From Bombella pluederhausensis (GTDB taxonomy: Bacteria; Pseudomonadota; Alphaproteobacteria; Acetobacterales; Acetobacteraceae): a stretch of DNA of 64,000 nt. The stretch is from assembly GCF_026385525.1 (NCBI RefSeq), contig NZ_JANIDY010000001.1:1-64000 (forward strand), given 5' to 3'. Within the stretch, counting starts at the first letter, position 1; the number at the start of each line of letters is the position of its first letter. Below, one piece after another: positions 18,970 through 28,298 of the stretch. Under the pieces are notes generated by a model. It did no database searches and was not told the DNA's origin. It was given only the letters and a program-made list of their open reading frames with translations. The position numbers were made by a program, and so were the translations under genes.

Positions 18970-19758
18970 TCAGGACCGTGCTTTGCCGGGTTTGCCGGAT
19001 TTCAGGCCCGGAATCTGGTCCAGCAGGGTCTTGTGAGACACTTCCTCCAGCTCATGGGGCTTGAGATTGCCGAGGCTGAAGGGGCCATAGGACAAGCGGA
19101 TGAGACGGCTGACATGCAGGTTCATACCCATCATCACCTTACGGATTTCCCGGTTCTTGCCTTCCCGCAGGCTGACAGTCAGCCATGAATTGTCACCCTT
19201 AGATGAGTCCAGAGTGGCCTCAATGGGGCCGTACTGCACGCCATCCAGAACGCAGCCCTTGGCGAGGGCCTTCAGTCGCTGTTCATCCACAAGGCCGAAG
19301 ACACGCACACGGTAGCGGCGGATCCACTGGCGTGAAGGCAGTTCCAGCTCACGGGCCAGACTGCCATCATTGGTCAGGAGCAGAAGCCCTTCCGAATTGA
19401 GGTCCAGCCGCCCCACGCTGACAACACGAGGCATTGCTTTGGGAAGGGATTCAAAAACTGTGCGGCGTTCTTCCGGGTCATGATGGGTCGTGACCAGCCC
19501 GGCGGGTTTGTGATACCGCCAGAGGCGTGTCCTCTGCGGTGGGTCCACAGGCTTGCCATCCACGCAGACAACATCACCCGGCTGGATGAATGTGGCCGGA
19601 TGGGTAACCGGGCTGCCGCCGAGGGTGATGCGGCCTTCCTCAATCATCCGTTCAATATCACGGCGGCTGGCGACCCCACGGCGGGCCAGAGCCTTGGCAA
19701 TGCGTTCACCACGCTGTGTATCGGGAGAGGAGGAGGTAACATCTTTCATAACCTGCAC
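18970..19758 (-). CDS. RsuA/RluB-family pseudouridine synthase
   Basis: The protein has an N-terminal S4 RNA-binding domain (RIAKALARRGVASRRDIERMI) and then the RsuA-family core with GRLDLNSEGLL (catalytic D119) and REGKNREIRKVM. These enzymes modify one uridine in 23S (RluB, RluE, RluF) or 16S (RsuA) rRNA; with an S4 domain and 262 residues RluB is most likely. The start is a GTG at 19758; an in-frame ATG at 19749 is an alternative. It forms an rRNA-modification pair with rsmD and is divergent from tadA. Confidence 0.9.
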   Translation of the reverse strand: MQVMKDVTSSSPDTQRGERIAKALARRGVASRRDIERMIEEGRITLGGSPVTHPATFIQPGDVVCVDGKPVDPPQRTRLWRYHKPAGLVTTHHDPEERRTVFESLPKAMPRVVSVGRLDLNSEGLLLLTNDGSLARELELPSRQWIRRYRVRVFGLVDEQRLKALAKGCVLDGVQYGPIEATLDSSKGDNSWLTVSLREGKNREIRKVMMGMNLHVSRLIRLSYGPFSLGNLKPHELEEVSHKTLLDQIPGLKSGKPGKARS

Positions 19759-19857
19759 GCATACAGTGTCCTGCCTTTCCTTGGCAATCCATTTACGGCT
19801 CTATAAGGCAGTCCGGGGCGGATTATGGTCCGTTTTTCTTTTCAGGGGGATGTGTGC

Positions 19858-20337
19858 ATGTCTTTTCCCATGGTCATGACATCAGGGCAGGCCATGCAGC
19901 AGGCTCTTGCACTGGCGGATGAAGCTGCCTGTGCAGGGGAAGTGCCTGTTGGGGCTGTGGTGCTGGATGAGCAGGGTCATGTTCTGGCTATGGCCCGCAA
20001 TCATGTGGAAGAACAGCATGATGCCAGCGCTCATGCAGAGCTTCTGGCCATGCGGCAGGCTGCCCGGCAGCGTGGGTCATCCCGGCTGGAGAGCTGCACG
20101 CTGGTCGTGACGCTGGAGCCGTGCCCGATGTGTGCAGCGGCCATCACGCATTTCCGCATTCGGCGTCTGATCTATGGGGCCTATGATCCCAAGGGGGGAG
20201 CGGTGGATCATGGTCCCCGGCTATTCCATCGTCCCACCTGCCTGCATCGACCAGAGGAAGTCATCAGCGGGGTGAGGGAGAGGGAGGCGAGTGAGCAGCT
20301 TCGGGTATTTTTCCGTGCGCTGAGACAGCGGGGCTGA
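19858..20337 (+). CDS. tadA: tRNA-specific adenosine deaminase
   Basis: TadA deaminates the wobble adenosine of tRNA-Arg(ACG) to inosine. The 159-residue protein shows the zinc and catalytic motifs H59-A-E61 and P88-C-P-M-C92. The ATG at 19858 follows a G-rich Shine-Dalgarno (GGGGG, about 9 nt); a frame-extending ATG at 19825 adds a non-conserved leader. Its stop directly abuts the end of the convergent azlD gene. Confidence 0.93.
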   Translation: MSFPMVMTSGQAMQQALALADEAACAGEVPVGAVVLDEQGHVLAMARNHVEEQHDASAHAELLAMRQAARQRGSSRLESCTLVVTLEPCPMCAAAITHFRIRRLIYGAYDPKGGAVDHGPRLFHRPTCLHRPEEVISGVREREASEQLRVFFRALRQRG

Positions 20338-20640
20338 TTAGCCCAGAACGGCCCGCAGGATTCCTGTTGCAATGACCCCGCAGAGCATGGTGGGCAGGAG
20401 AGCAAAGCGTGTGGCTGCCAGAACAGTGACGGCCAGACCGAGCAGGTCTGCCGGACGGCCTGTTGCGAAGTCCGGGGCGATGACGGCCACCAGCACACAG
20501 CCGGGCACGAGGTCCATGATGGCCTGCATCCGGGGTGAGAGGTGGCGGCCAGCGAGCAGGAGATAGCCCCCGATGCGGGTCAGGTAGGTGACCAGAGCCA
20601 TGGCGAGGATGGCCAGAAGGGCCGGGATATGAAGCATCAT
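20338..20640 (-). CDS. azlD: AzlD-family branched-chain amino acid exporter subunit
   Basis: A 100-residue hydrophobic protein with three to four membrane segments and the family pattern ALVTYLTRIGGY near the N-terminus. AzlD works with AzlC as a two-part exporter of branched-chain or related amino acids. Its ATG (20640) overlaps the azlC stop in an ATGA arrangement, which supports coupled translation. A longer upstream reading frame exists but lies inside azlC. Confidence 0.88.
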   Translation of the reverse strand: MMLHIPALLAILAMALVTYLTRIGGYLLLAGRHLSPRMQAIMDLVPGCVLVAVIAPDFATGRPADLLGLAVTVLAATRFALLPTMLCGVIATGILRAVLG

Positions 20641-21356
20641 GCGCCCCTCACAGTCAGGAAGGCCGTGATGATGCCTGCCAGAGTGCCAGCAGGGACGTAC
20701 CATGCGCCGGGGATGAAGTGATAAACCAGCACGGCCACACCGAGGCTGACACACCATGGTATGGCATTGCGGGCCCCTTTCCACATCCCTTTGAGCAGCA
20801 TGATGAAAACGGCGGGGAAGGCCATGTCCACACCATAGCGGGTCAGGTCGCCCAGGAGGTTGCCCGTATAGCCTCCCATGAAGGTGAACAGAACCCACGA
20901 CACATACAGGCAGACCGTGATCCCGGCATAGAAGCCAATGCTGAGGCGGCGGCCCGGTCTGTCATGTAGGTCTGTCAGCGTCAGAGCCCAGATTTCATCA
21001 CACATGAAGAAAAGCAGCAGGAAGATTTTCCAGCGGGGCAGATGCCTCAGATGCGGGGCCAGCGTGGCGCTCATGAGGATATGGCGACTGTTGATGAGGA
21101 AAGTCACGCCTGCCAGCAGCATGATAGCCGGTGGAATGGACCATAATCCCACCGCTGCGAATTCAGACCCGCCAGCAAAGTTCAGGCCCGTCAGCAGGGG
21201 GACTTCCACGATGGAAAAGCCTTTCTGCACGGCCTGACTGCCTAGCAGCAGCCCAAAGGGGATGAAGGCGATGAGCAGAGGCAGGGATGTTTTCATGCCA
21301 CGGAGGAACTCCGCCCAGAAACGCACCTGCCCGCATGGTGAGGATGTGGTCTGCAT
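20637..21356 (-). CDS. azlC: AzlC-family branched-chain amino acid exporter subunit
   Basis: The 239-residue integral membrane protein has about six membrane segments. It shows the AzlC pattern: PLLIAFIPFGLLLGSQAVQKG at the N-terminus, NFAGGSEFAAVGL, and NSRHILMSATLAPHL followed by FMCDEIWAL. It is the large subunit of the AzlCD exporter and is directly followed by azlD. The actual export substrate is unproven here. Confidence 0.9.
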   Translation of the reverse strand: MQTTSSPCGQVRFWAEFLRGMKTSLPLLIAFIPFGLLLGSQAVQKGFSIVEVPLLTGLNFAGGSEFAAVGLWSIPPAIMLLAGVTFLINSRHILMSATLAPHLRHLPRWKIFLLLFFMCDEIWALTLTDLHDRPGRRLSIGFYAGITVCLYVSWVLFTFMGGYTGNLLGDLTRYGVDMAFPAVFIMLLKGMWKGARNAIPWCVSLGVAVLVYHFIPGAWYVPAGTLAGIITAFLTVRGA

Positions 21357-21539
21357 GGTGTTGTTGTAAAAGCCTGCCGTTCTGTCAGCAAGAGTCTGGG
21401 GGAAAGCAGCGGGAAAGACGGAGGCTGCCTTACATTTCTTTTAGGTGGTGGTTGCTTGCAGAGCAGACCATCCCACCCCTATCTTTAGGGCAGTTCTTAT
21501 TGACAGGTTTTTAACAGATAACGTCAGGAAAAATCTGCG

Positions 21540-23066
21540 ATGATGTCGCCTTCCCGTCTGTCTCTTGCATGTCTGGCCGTGCTGGGTCTGGCCAGTGCCC
21601 CTCTGCCTGCCATGGCTCAGACTGCTCCTATCCGTCCGCAGATGTCGGGTGGTCAGGGTATTCCTGATTTTGTGCAGATCGTGAAGCAGGTTAAGCCTGC
21701 CGTTGTGTCCATCACAGCCCGCATCCGTGAAGGAGCTGATGATGGCGGTGATGGGCCACCCGGTAGCAATGGTGGGCCGCAGGGTTTCCCGTTCCCATTC
21801 CCTTTTCCGTTTCAGATGATGCCGGGGATGCCGTCCAATCGTCTGGTGGAGGCCAGAGGGTCCGGCTTCATTATCTCGGCAGATGGTTACATTGTGACCA
21901 ACAACCACGTCATCAATGGCGCTACGAAAGTCAGCGTGAAGCTTGATGATGGTACGACCATGCCTACCAAGGTCATTGGTCATGATGCCAAGACCGATAT
22001 CGCCCTGCTGCGTGTGAAGGCCGATCATCTGCCTTATGTCGAGCTGGGTAATTCTGATGATGTCCAGCCGGGCCAGTGGGTCGTGGCTGTGGGTAACCCC
22101 TATGGTCTTGGTGGTACGGTGACAGCGGGCATCATTTCCGCTCTGGGGCGTGACCTTCATTCCGGTGCCTATAACGACTTCATTCAGGTGGATGCGCCCA
22201 TCAATCATGGTAATTCCGGCGGCCCTCTGATTACGCTGGATGGCAAGGTGATTGGCGTCAACTCCATGATCATGTCGCCGAATGGTGGCGGGTCCATCGG
22301 GATCGGCTTTGCTATTCCATCTGCTACGGTGCGCTCGGTGGTGGATCAGTTGCGGACAACCGGCCATGTTGTGCGTGGCTTCATTGGTGTGGAAACGCAG
22401 GACATCACGCCGACAATGGCCCGTGCCCTTGGGCTGGTCAGTAATGACCATCCGGGGGCGCCGTCTCATGGGGCTCTGGTGGCCAATCTCATCAAGGGTG
22501 GCCCGGCAGACAAGGCAGGACTGAAAAGCGGGGATGTAGTCCTGTCTCTTGATGGACATGACGTGCGTAGTGCTCATGATCTCGCCGTGAAAGTCGTGTC
22601 CATGGCACCGGGGTCTAAGGGAACCTTTACGGTGCTGCGTGATGGCAAGACTCTTTCATTGCCTGTGACAATCGGCAATCAGGCCCGGAATGGGCAGGAT
22701 GGCGGTACGGATGGCAGCACAGTCGATGCACCGTCTGGCAAGGTAGGGCTGGCTCTTGGCGTGCTGACGCCACGCACCCGGCAGGAGCTGGGGCTGGATG
22801 ACAGCGTGCAGGGCTGTGTGGTGGCCGATGTGGCGCAGGGCAGTCCGGCGGAACATGCTGGCATCCGCCCCGGTGACATCATCGTGGCTGTGGGTAACCA
22901 GCTGACAGCGAATCCTCACGCCGTGGTGGCTCTGGTACAGAAGGCCCTCAAGCAGCATCAGCCGCCTTTGCTGCGTATCCTGCGGGATGGTCAGCAGCTT
23001 TTTGTTGCGGTCTCTCCTGACGGGTCGAATGATGGTGATGAGGATAGTGGTGAAGACGGCCAGTAA
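21540..23066 (+). CDS. degP: Do/DegP-family periplasmic serine protease
   Basis: This HtrA-type protease and chaperone handles misfolded periplasmic proteins. Residues 1-26 are a signal peptide ending AMA. The trypsin-like domain carries H123 (NNHVI), D153 (KTDIALL) and S226 (HGNSGGPL), and two PDZ domains follow, each with GDVV or GDII. A Gly/Pro/Phe-rich stretch (about 69-92, repeated FPFPFPF) forms the LA-loop region. The total of 508 residues is normal for Do proteases. The Asp/Gly-rich tail is weakly conserved. It is a single gene with its own terminator; DegP and DegQ cannot be separated by sequence alone. Confidence 0.93.
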   Translation: MMSPSRLSLACLAVLGLASAPLPAMAQTAPIRPQMSGGQGIPDFVQIVKQVKPAVVSITARIREGADDGGDGPPGSNGGPQGFPFPFPFPFQMMPGMPSNRLVEARGSGFIISADGYIVTNNHVINGATKVSVKLDDGTTMPTKVIGHDAKTDIALLRVKADHLPYVELGNSDDVQPGQWVVAVGNPYGLGGTVTAGIISALGRDLHSGAYNDFIQVDAPINHGNSGGPLITLDGKVIGVNSMIMSPNGGGSIGIGFAIPSATVRSVVDQLRTTGHVVRGFIGVETQDITPTMARALGLVSNDHPGAPSHGALVANLIKGGPADKAGLKSGDVVLSLDGHDVRSAHDLAVKVVSMAPGSKGTFTVLRDGKTLSLPVTIGNQARNGQDGGTDGSTVDAPSGKVGLALGVLTPRTRQELGLDDSVQGCVVADVAQGSPAEHAGIRPGDIIVAVGNQLTANPHAVVALVQKALKQHQPPLLRILRDGQQLFVAVSPDGSNDGDEDSGEDGQ

Positions 23067-23099
23067 GTCACTGGCCCTGCTTCAGTGAGTTCCTAAAAG

Positions 23100-23140
23100 A
23101 AACCCCTGCCTCTCTGTTGCTGGAGAGGCAGGGGTTTTTT
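23100..23140 (+). terminator. Rho-independent terminator after the degP-type gene
   Basis: A perfect 12-bp stem CCCCTGCCTCTC / GAGAGGCAGGGG (23103-23114 and 23123-23134) with an 8-nt loop is followed by six T (23135-23140). It lies 34 nt past the stop codon. The flanking A bases on the left could extend the stem. Confidence 0.95.
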
Positions 23141-23175
23141 ATGTGGGGTCATCTAGGTTGCCACGTTACAACCTG

Positions 23176-24282
23176 TCAGCTGCTGAGGCTCTCCAAAAGG
23201 GCATCCACATCTTCAGGGCGTGTGTAGAAGCTGGTGACAAACCGGGCCAGTCTGCCGGGTACACCCTGAGGCGTGGGATAGGTGTAGAATTGATAGCCTT
23301 CGCTGCGGAGCTGCTCCAGCTGTGCTTCTGGCAGAACAGCAAAAATCTCGTTGCTTTCCGTAGCGAAGGGCAGATTGACAGCAGGATGTTTGTACAACCC
23401 ATGTCGTAGACGCTGGCACATGGCGTTAGCGTGGCGGCAATTTTCCAGCCAGAGATCATCTTTCAGCAGGGCAAGAAGCTGTGCTGTCATGAAGCGCTGC
23501 TTGGACCAGAGGTGCCCACCCCGCTTGATGCGGCGTGTCATGGTGTCCACCATCGGGCGGGTCCGGTCATTGAGGAAGAAGATGATGGCTTCTGCGGCCA
23601 TGGCCCCGGCTTTCGTACCGCCAAAGCTGAGTACGTCAATGCCCGCCTTCCATGTGGTGTCAGCAGCGCTGCATTCCAGATGCGCAATGGCGTTGCCAAG
23701 GCGAGAGCCATCCATATGGACGGTCAGCCCATGTTCATGAGCAATGGCGGAGAGTTCAGCCACTGTCTCGCAGGGATAGGTCGTGCCCCATTCCGTAGCC
23801 TGCGTGATGGAGAGTGCTGTGAAGGGAGGTGCGAGGACACCTTTGCAGCGGTTCTGCTGAAGGGTGGGTGGCAGGCTTGCCGGGTCCATTCGTCCTTCCG
23901 GAGAAGGAATGCCGACCAGCTTGGCTCCCTGTGTAAAGAACTCCGGTGCCCCGCCTTCTTCATTATTGATATGGGCGCTCTGGTCGCACAGTACGCTCCC
24001 ATAGGGCGGCACCATGGCGGAGAGGGCCAGAGAGTTAGCTGCCGTGCCCGTTGCAACCGGGAAGACGGCAACCTCCGTGCCGAAGACATTGCCAAAATGC
24101 TGGTTCAGGGACAGGGAGAGGTCATCATGACCATATGAAGGAACATTGCCGTTATTGGCGTCAGCGATGGCCTGCATGACAGCCGGGCAGGCAGGGGTCA
24201 CGTTATCGCTGGCAAAATTCTTGCGTAGATCATCACGCACGGGGTGAGTTCCTTCGTCCTTGTCTGGAGGCTGTCCATTCAT
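23176..24282 (-). CDS. ltaE: Low-specificity L-threonine aldolase
   Basis: This PLP enzyme of fold type I (368 residues) cleaves L-threonine and L-allo-threonine to glycine and acetaldehyde. The PLP lysine is K224 in FGGTKAGAM, and D191 in HMDGSRLGNA binds the pyridine nitrogen. The SDNVTPACPAVMQAI N-terminus matches the family. It is convergent with the degP-type gene and divergent from folD, both of which touch one-carbon or protein-quality functions only loosely. Cytoplasmic. Confidence 0.92.
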   Translation of the reverse strand: MNGQPPDKDEGTHPVRDDLRKNFASDNVTPACPAVMQAIADANNGNVPSYGHDDLSLSLNQHFGNVFGTEVAVFPVATGTAANSLALSAMVPPYGSVLCDQSAHINNEEGGAPEFFTQGAKLVGIPSPEGRMDPASLPPTLQQNRCKGVLAPPFTALSITQATEWGTTYPCETVAELSAIAHEHGLTVHMDGSRLGNAIAHLECSAADTTWKAGIDVLSFGGTKAGAMAAEAIIFFLNDRTRPMVDTMTRRIKRGGHLWSKQRFMTAQLLALLKDDLWLENCRHANAMCQRLRHGLYKHPAVNLPFATESNEIFAVLPEAQLEQLRSEGYQFYTYPTPQGVPGRLARFVTSFYTRPEDVDALLESLSS

Positions 24283-24376
24283 ATGTTCCAGTCTCTAGCG
24301 GAAAGATCAGGTCTTGTCATGTCTTGTCCAATGGGCATAGAGAGGCGGGAAAACGGGTTTAGCGGAGAGTACATTC

Positions 24377-25288
24377 ATGACAGCATCATCCACCGTACAT
24401 GCAGGCGGTAAGGCAGAACTGATTGATGGCAAGGCCATGGCAGCCCAGATGACGGCTGACATTCGTGGTCAGGTGGAACAGCTGGTCGAGCAGGGGCATG
24501 AGCTGCCCGGTCTGGCTGTGGTGCTGGTCGGCAATGACCCCGCCTCGGAAGTGTATGTGAAGAACAAGGCGATCCAGACCCATCGTGCAGGGATGAAGTC
24601 CTTCATGCAGATGATGCCGGAGAGCACGTCACAGGATGAGCTGCTGGCCCTGATTGCGGAGCTGAATGCCAATCCCAAGGTGGATGGTATTCTGGTGCAG
24701 TTGCCTCTGCCGCCGCAGATTGATGCTGCCACTGTGACCAATGCCATCCATCCGGATAAGGATGTGGATGGGCTGGGCGAGGCCAATACGGGTCGTCTGG
24801 CGCTGGGTATGGAAAATGGCATCGTACCCTGCACGCCGCTGGGCTGCCTCAAGCTGTTGCAGTCCGTCCATGCGGACATGACGGGTATGAATGCCGTTGT
24901 CATCGGGGCGTCCAATCTGGTGGGCAAGCCGATGGCGCAGCTTCTGCTCAAGGCGAATTGCACCGTGACTGTGGCGCATATTCATACCCGCAATATTGAG
25001 GAACTGGCCCGTTCAGCCGATATTCTAGTCGTGGCCACGGGCAAGGCCGGACTGGTGAAGGGAAGCTGGATCAAGCCCGGTGCTACGGTCATTGATGTTG
25101 GCATCACCCGTGTGCAGACCCCGGAAGGCAAGAGCCGTCTGGTCGGGGATGTGGTGTTTGAGGAAGCCAGTCAGGTGGCAGGGCACATAACGCCAGTGCC
25201 GGGTGGTGTCGGGCCGATGACCATTGCGTGCCTTCTGCACAATACCTTCCAGGCAGCGAGTCGCCGCCGGGCCTCCAGCGAAGGCTGA
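24377..25288 (+). CDS. folD: Methylene-THF dehydrogenase / methenyl-THF cyclohydrolase
   Basis: FolD interconverts 5,10-methylene- and 10-formyl-tetrahydrofolate with NADP. The 303-residue protein has the catalytic region SEVYVKNKAIQTHRAG (the family Lys), the signature DKDVDGLG, PCTPLGCLKLL, and the Rossmann segment VVIGASNLVGKPMAQLL. The C-terminal PGGVGPMTIACLLHNT is the second family signature. It starts with ATG at 24377. Confidence 0.97.
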   Translation: MTASSTVHAGGKAELIDGKAMAAQMTADIRGQVEQLVEQGHELPGLAVVLVGNDPASEVYVKNKAIQTHRAGMKSFMQMMPESTSQDELLALIAELNANPKVDGILVQLPLPPQIDAATVTNAIHPDKDVDGLGEANTGRLALGMENGIVPCTPLGCLKLLQSVHADMTGMNAVVIGASNLVGKPMAQLLLKANCTVTVAHIHTRNIEELARSADILVVATGKAGLVKGSWIKPGATVIDVGITRVQTPEGKSRLVGDVVFEEASQVAGHITPVPGGVGPMTIACLLHNTFQAASRRRASSEG

Positions 25289-25427
25289 TACGAGGGGTTT
25301 TTCTGACCGGGCCGTTATGACCCTGCCATCGTGCAGGGGAGTGCGGCCCTGTTTCTTCATGGGCATGGCCATTCTGGAACAAGAGCTTGATTGTTCCATA
25401 TGAATAGGATATCGCCTGTTTATACAC

Positions 25428-25449
25428 AAAATGACCGACTGGTCATTTT
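25428..25449. promoter_or_regulatory. Perfect palindrome, probable TetR-family operator before the efflux operon
   Basis: AAAATGACC (25428-25436), four bases GACT, then GGTCATTTT (25441-25449) is an exact inverted repeat. The core TGACC-N4-GGTCA has the size and symmetry of operators bound by AcrR/TetR-type repressors. It lies 95 nt before the ATG of the EmrA-like gene, and a TetR-family gene follows the pump genes. A TATACA (25421-25426) overlaps its edge and may be a -10 element. The regulator assignment is an inference. Confidence 0.7.
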
Positions 25450-25543
25450 TCTTTCCAGATCATTGTTGGTCCAGTCACAGCCATGCGGGCAGTAGCCGTC
25501 CTGACGGGGTGAAGGCCAGATAATTTCATGTTTTGAGGTGACC

Positions 25544-26683
25544 ATGGCGCAGTCCGATACACAGTCTGACACTCATTCCATTGCACAGGATGGGCAGAAG
25601 CCAGCATCGGATGGGGCGGGAAGCAATACGGCAGGAAAGCCCTTCAAGGACCGTGGTGCACGCAAGCTTGTCCTGATCCTCATTCTGGTCATGGTTGTGC
25701 TGGGTGTTGGGCTATATCTTTTCTTCAATCGTAACAATGTTGAAACGGATGACGCCTATGTGACGGGGCGTAAGATCGCCATTGCCCCGCATGTCAGCGG
25801 TTATGTGGCCCGCCTTCTGGTGGATGATAACCAGTTTGTCCATAAAGGTGATCTTCTGGTGCAGATTGACGGGCGGGACTATCTGGCCCAGTTGCACCGG
25901 GCTGAGGCTGCCGTGGCGCAAGCCGAGGCTGACATGGTCTCCTATGACCTGTCCTATGCCGTAGCGCAGAAGAACTATCCCGGTCAGCTCATGGCAGCCC
26001 GTGGGGCACTGGCCGAGGCCAAGGCTCGTCTGTTCCGGGCTCAGACGGATTATGTCCGTCAGCATCGTGTGGAACGTGCCGCCACGACCCAGCAGAATAT
26101 CGACTATGCCCGTGCGGCACTGGATGAAGCCACGGCGTCCGTTCTTCAGGCGCAGGGTCAGTTGACGCAGGCTGAGCCGGTGCAGGCCAATATTGGCAAT
26201 GCCTATGCGCATTATACGCAGGCACAGGCCACACTGAAATCAGCACAGGCCGAGCTGGAACTGGCCCGCCAGAATGTGGACTGGATGGATATCCGGGCCC
26301 CGCGGGATGGCTGGGTCTCTCAGCGTACGGTGGAGCAGGGCAATTTTGTGCAGACCGGGCAGGAAATGTTTTCCATCGTGGCCAAGGAGGTCTGGATCGT
26401 AGCCAATTATAAGGAGACCCAGCTTTCCGACATGCGCCCGGGCCAGAAAGCCGAGATTGAGGTGGATGCCTATCCCCAGCTTCATCTGAAGGGTCATGTG
26501 GATACTATCCAGAAAGGGTCTGGTGAATCCTTCAGTGCTTTCCCGCCAGAGAATGCCACGGGGAACTTCGTGAAGACCGTGCAGCGTATTCCTGTGAAGA
26601 TTCTGATTGATAGCGGGCTGGATGACAAGCTGCCCCTTTCGCTGGGCATGTCTGTCGAGCCAACCGTTCATGTGGGTGAGTGA
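25544..26683 (+). CDS. EmrA/HlyD-family membrane fusion protein
   Basis: This is the periplasmic adaptor of a tripartite efflux pump. After a Ser/Thr/Asp-rich cytoplasmic tail it has one membrane helix (41-61), the hallmark VETDDAYVTGRK start of the barrel/lipoyl region, a long Ala/Gln-rich hairpin (about 110-240), and a beta-barrel with IRAPRDGWVSQRTVEQGNFV. It has 379 residues from ATG 25544, with GAGG just upstream; a GTG two codons earlier is possible. The stop is 8 nt before the EmrB-like ATG, so the two are co-transcribed. Candidate operator upstream at 25428-25449. Confidence 0.9.
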   Translation: MAQSDTQSDTHSIAQDGQKPASDGAGSNTAGKPFKDRGARKLVLILILVMVVLGVGLYLFFNRNNVETDDAYVTGRKIAIAPHVSGYVARLLVDDNQFVHKGDLLVQIDGRDYLAQLHRAEAAVAQAEADMVSYDLSYAVAQKNYPGQLMAARGALAEAKARLFRAQTDYVRQHRVERAATTQQNIDYARAALDEATASVLQAQGQLTQAEPVQANIGNAYAHYTQAQATLKSAQAELELARQNVDWMDIRAPRDGWVSQRTVEQGNFVQTGQEMFSIVAKEVWIVANYKETQLSDMRPGQKAEIEVDAYPQLHLKGHVDTIQKGSGESFSAFPPENATGNFVKTVQRIPVKILIDSGLDDKLPLSLGMSVEPTVHVGE

Positions 26684-26691
26684 GGCCGGGC

Positions 26692-28269
26692 ATGGCTGAC
26701 GCATCGACAGAGGATCATCATAACTGGAAGCCCCGTCATAATCCGTGGCTTGTGGCGGTTGTCGTGACGCTGGCTGCCTTTATGGAGGTGCTGGATACGA
26801 CCATCGTCAACGTGGCCCTGCCGCATATCGCCGGGTCGCTTGGCAGCTCCTATGATGATGCGACATGGGCCCTGACGTCCTATCTCGTGGCCAACGGGAT
26901 CGTTCTGACGATTTCCAGCTGGCTGGCCAAACGGTTTGGGCGGAAACGCTATTTCCTCATCTGCGTGGCGATGTTCACCCTGTCATCTTTCCTGTGCGGG
27001 CTGTCCACCTCGCTGCCGATGCTGGTGATCTTCCGCCTCATGCAGGGCTTCTTTGGCGGGGGGCTGCAACCTGTGCAGCAGGCCATCATTCTGGATATTT
27101 TCCCACCGGAAAAGCGTGGTGCTGCCTTCGGGCTGACGGCTCTGGCCATTGTGGTGGGGCCGGTTCTGGGGCCGCTTGTGGGTGGGTGGCTGACGGATAC
27201 TTATTCGTGGCGCTGGATTTTCTACGTCAATGTGCCGTTCGGTATTTTGACGGTTATGGCTGTGATTGCTCTGGTGGAGGACCCGCCGTGGATCAAGGCT
27301 GTGAAGGAACGGGTGGATGTTGTCGGCATCAGCCTGATCTCGCTGGGGCTTGGCTGCCTTGAGATCATGGCCGATCGTGGTGAGGATGATGACTGGTTTG
27401 GTTCACCCTTCATCACGACCATGGCCATTATTGGCGGGCTCTGCACGTTGGGGGCCATCATCTGGTTGCTTAAGGCCAAGAATCCCCTTCTGCGGCTGAG
27501 TGTTTTGAAAGACCGCAATTTCGCCATTGGTACCTTCATGATCGGTGCTGTGGGGGTCCTGCTTTATGCGTCTGCTGTGATTGTGCCGCAGTTCGCCCAG
27601 CAGGTGCAGGGTTATACGGCGACCATTGCGGGGCAGCTCATGGCGCCGGGGGGTATGGCTGTGATGGTCCTGATTCCCTTTGTGGGAATGCTGATGAAAT
27701 ATGTGCAGGTTCGCTATCTCATCGGGTTGGGCTTCTTTTTTATGGCGATGTCCTGCTTCTTTGCGGCAACGCTCTATTCTGGTGTGGATTTCTGGTATCT
27801 GGTGCTCTGTCGTATGAGACAGACGGCCCCTCTGGCGTTCCTGTTCGTGCCTATCTCCACCATTGCCTATGCAACCCTGCCAAGAGAGCTGAATGGTGAT
27901 GCATCAGCCCTGTTCAGCATGGTGCGGAACTACTTTGGGTCTCAGGCGATTTCACTGTCCACAGCAGCCCTGACGGAAATGCGGCAGGTGCAGCAGACGG
28001 ATGTGTCTGCCCATGCCATTGCCTCAAGGCCGGAGTTTCGGGACTATATCTTTCGTGTCCAGCAGCTGGCGGAGGCGCATGGTCTGGCTCCGCTGCGTGC
28101 TCATGCCTTTGCCATTGCCCATATGTATCAGGAGTTCCTGCGGCAGGTGGCCATGCTGGCCTATAACCAGCTTTTCAATGTGCTGGGGATTATGGCGCTC
28201 TGTATCGTGCCGTTCTGTTTCCTGATGTCCCCGATGAAGGGTGGCGGCCATGGGGGAGGCGGGCATTGA
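26692..28269 (+). CDS. EmrB/QacA-family (DHA2) drug:H+ antiporter
   Basis: The 525-residue inner-membrane MFS transporter belongs to the 14-helix DHA2 family. Motifs seen: LDTTIVNVALPHIA (motif D1), WLAKRFGRKRYF between helices 2 and 3 (motif A), and GPVLGPLVGGWLTD in helix 5 (motif C of antiporters). The His/Gly-rich C-terminus (MKGGGHGGGGH) is unusual and could bind metal. ATG 26692 has GAGG 7 nt upstream; an overlapping GTG (26680) is less likely. It partners the EmrA-like adaptor and the outer-membrane factor at 29066. Confidence 0.9.
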   Translation: MADASTEDHHNWKPRHNPWLVAVVVTLAAFMEVLDTTIVNVALPHIAGSLGSSYDDATWALTSYLVANGIVLTISSWLAKRFGRKRYFLICVAMFTLSSFLCGLSTSLPMLVIFRLMQGFFGGGLQPVQQAIILDIFPPEKRGAAFGLTALAIVVGPVLGPLVGGWLTDTYSWRWIFYVNVPFGILTVMAVIALVEDPPWIKAVKERVDVVGISLISLGLGCLEIMADRGEDDDWFGSPFITTMAIIGGLCTLGAIIWLLKAKNPLLRLSVLKDRNFAIGTFMIGAVGVLLYASAVIVPQFAQQVQGYTATIAGQLMAPGGMAVMVLIPFVGMLMKYVQVRYLIGLGFFFMAMSCFFAATLYSGVDFWYLVLCRMRQTAPLAFLFVPISTIAYATLPRELNGDASALFSMVRNYFGSQAISLSTAALTEMRQVQQTDVSAHAIASRPEFRDYIFRVQQLAEAHGLAPLRAHAFAIAHMYQEFLRQVAMLAYNQLFNVLGIMALCIVPFCFLMSPMKGGGHGGGGH

Positions 28270-28298
28270 GCGTAGAGAATGCCCGTCAGAGGGTTCCC

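Noticed and set aside
21441-22577. A 378-codon minus-strand frame opposite the degP-type gene
   Set aside because: The plus frame carries the full catalytic triad and PDZ domains; the antisense product is His/Arg-rich without domain.
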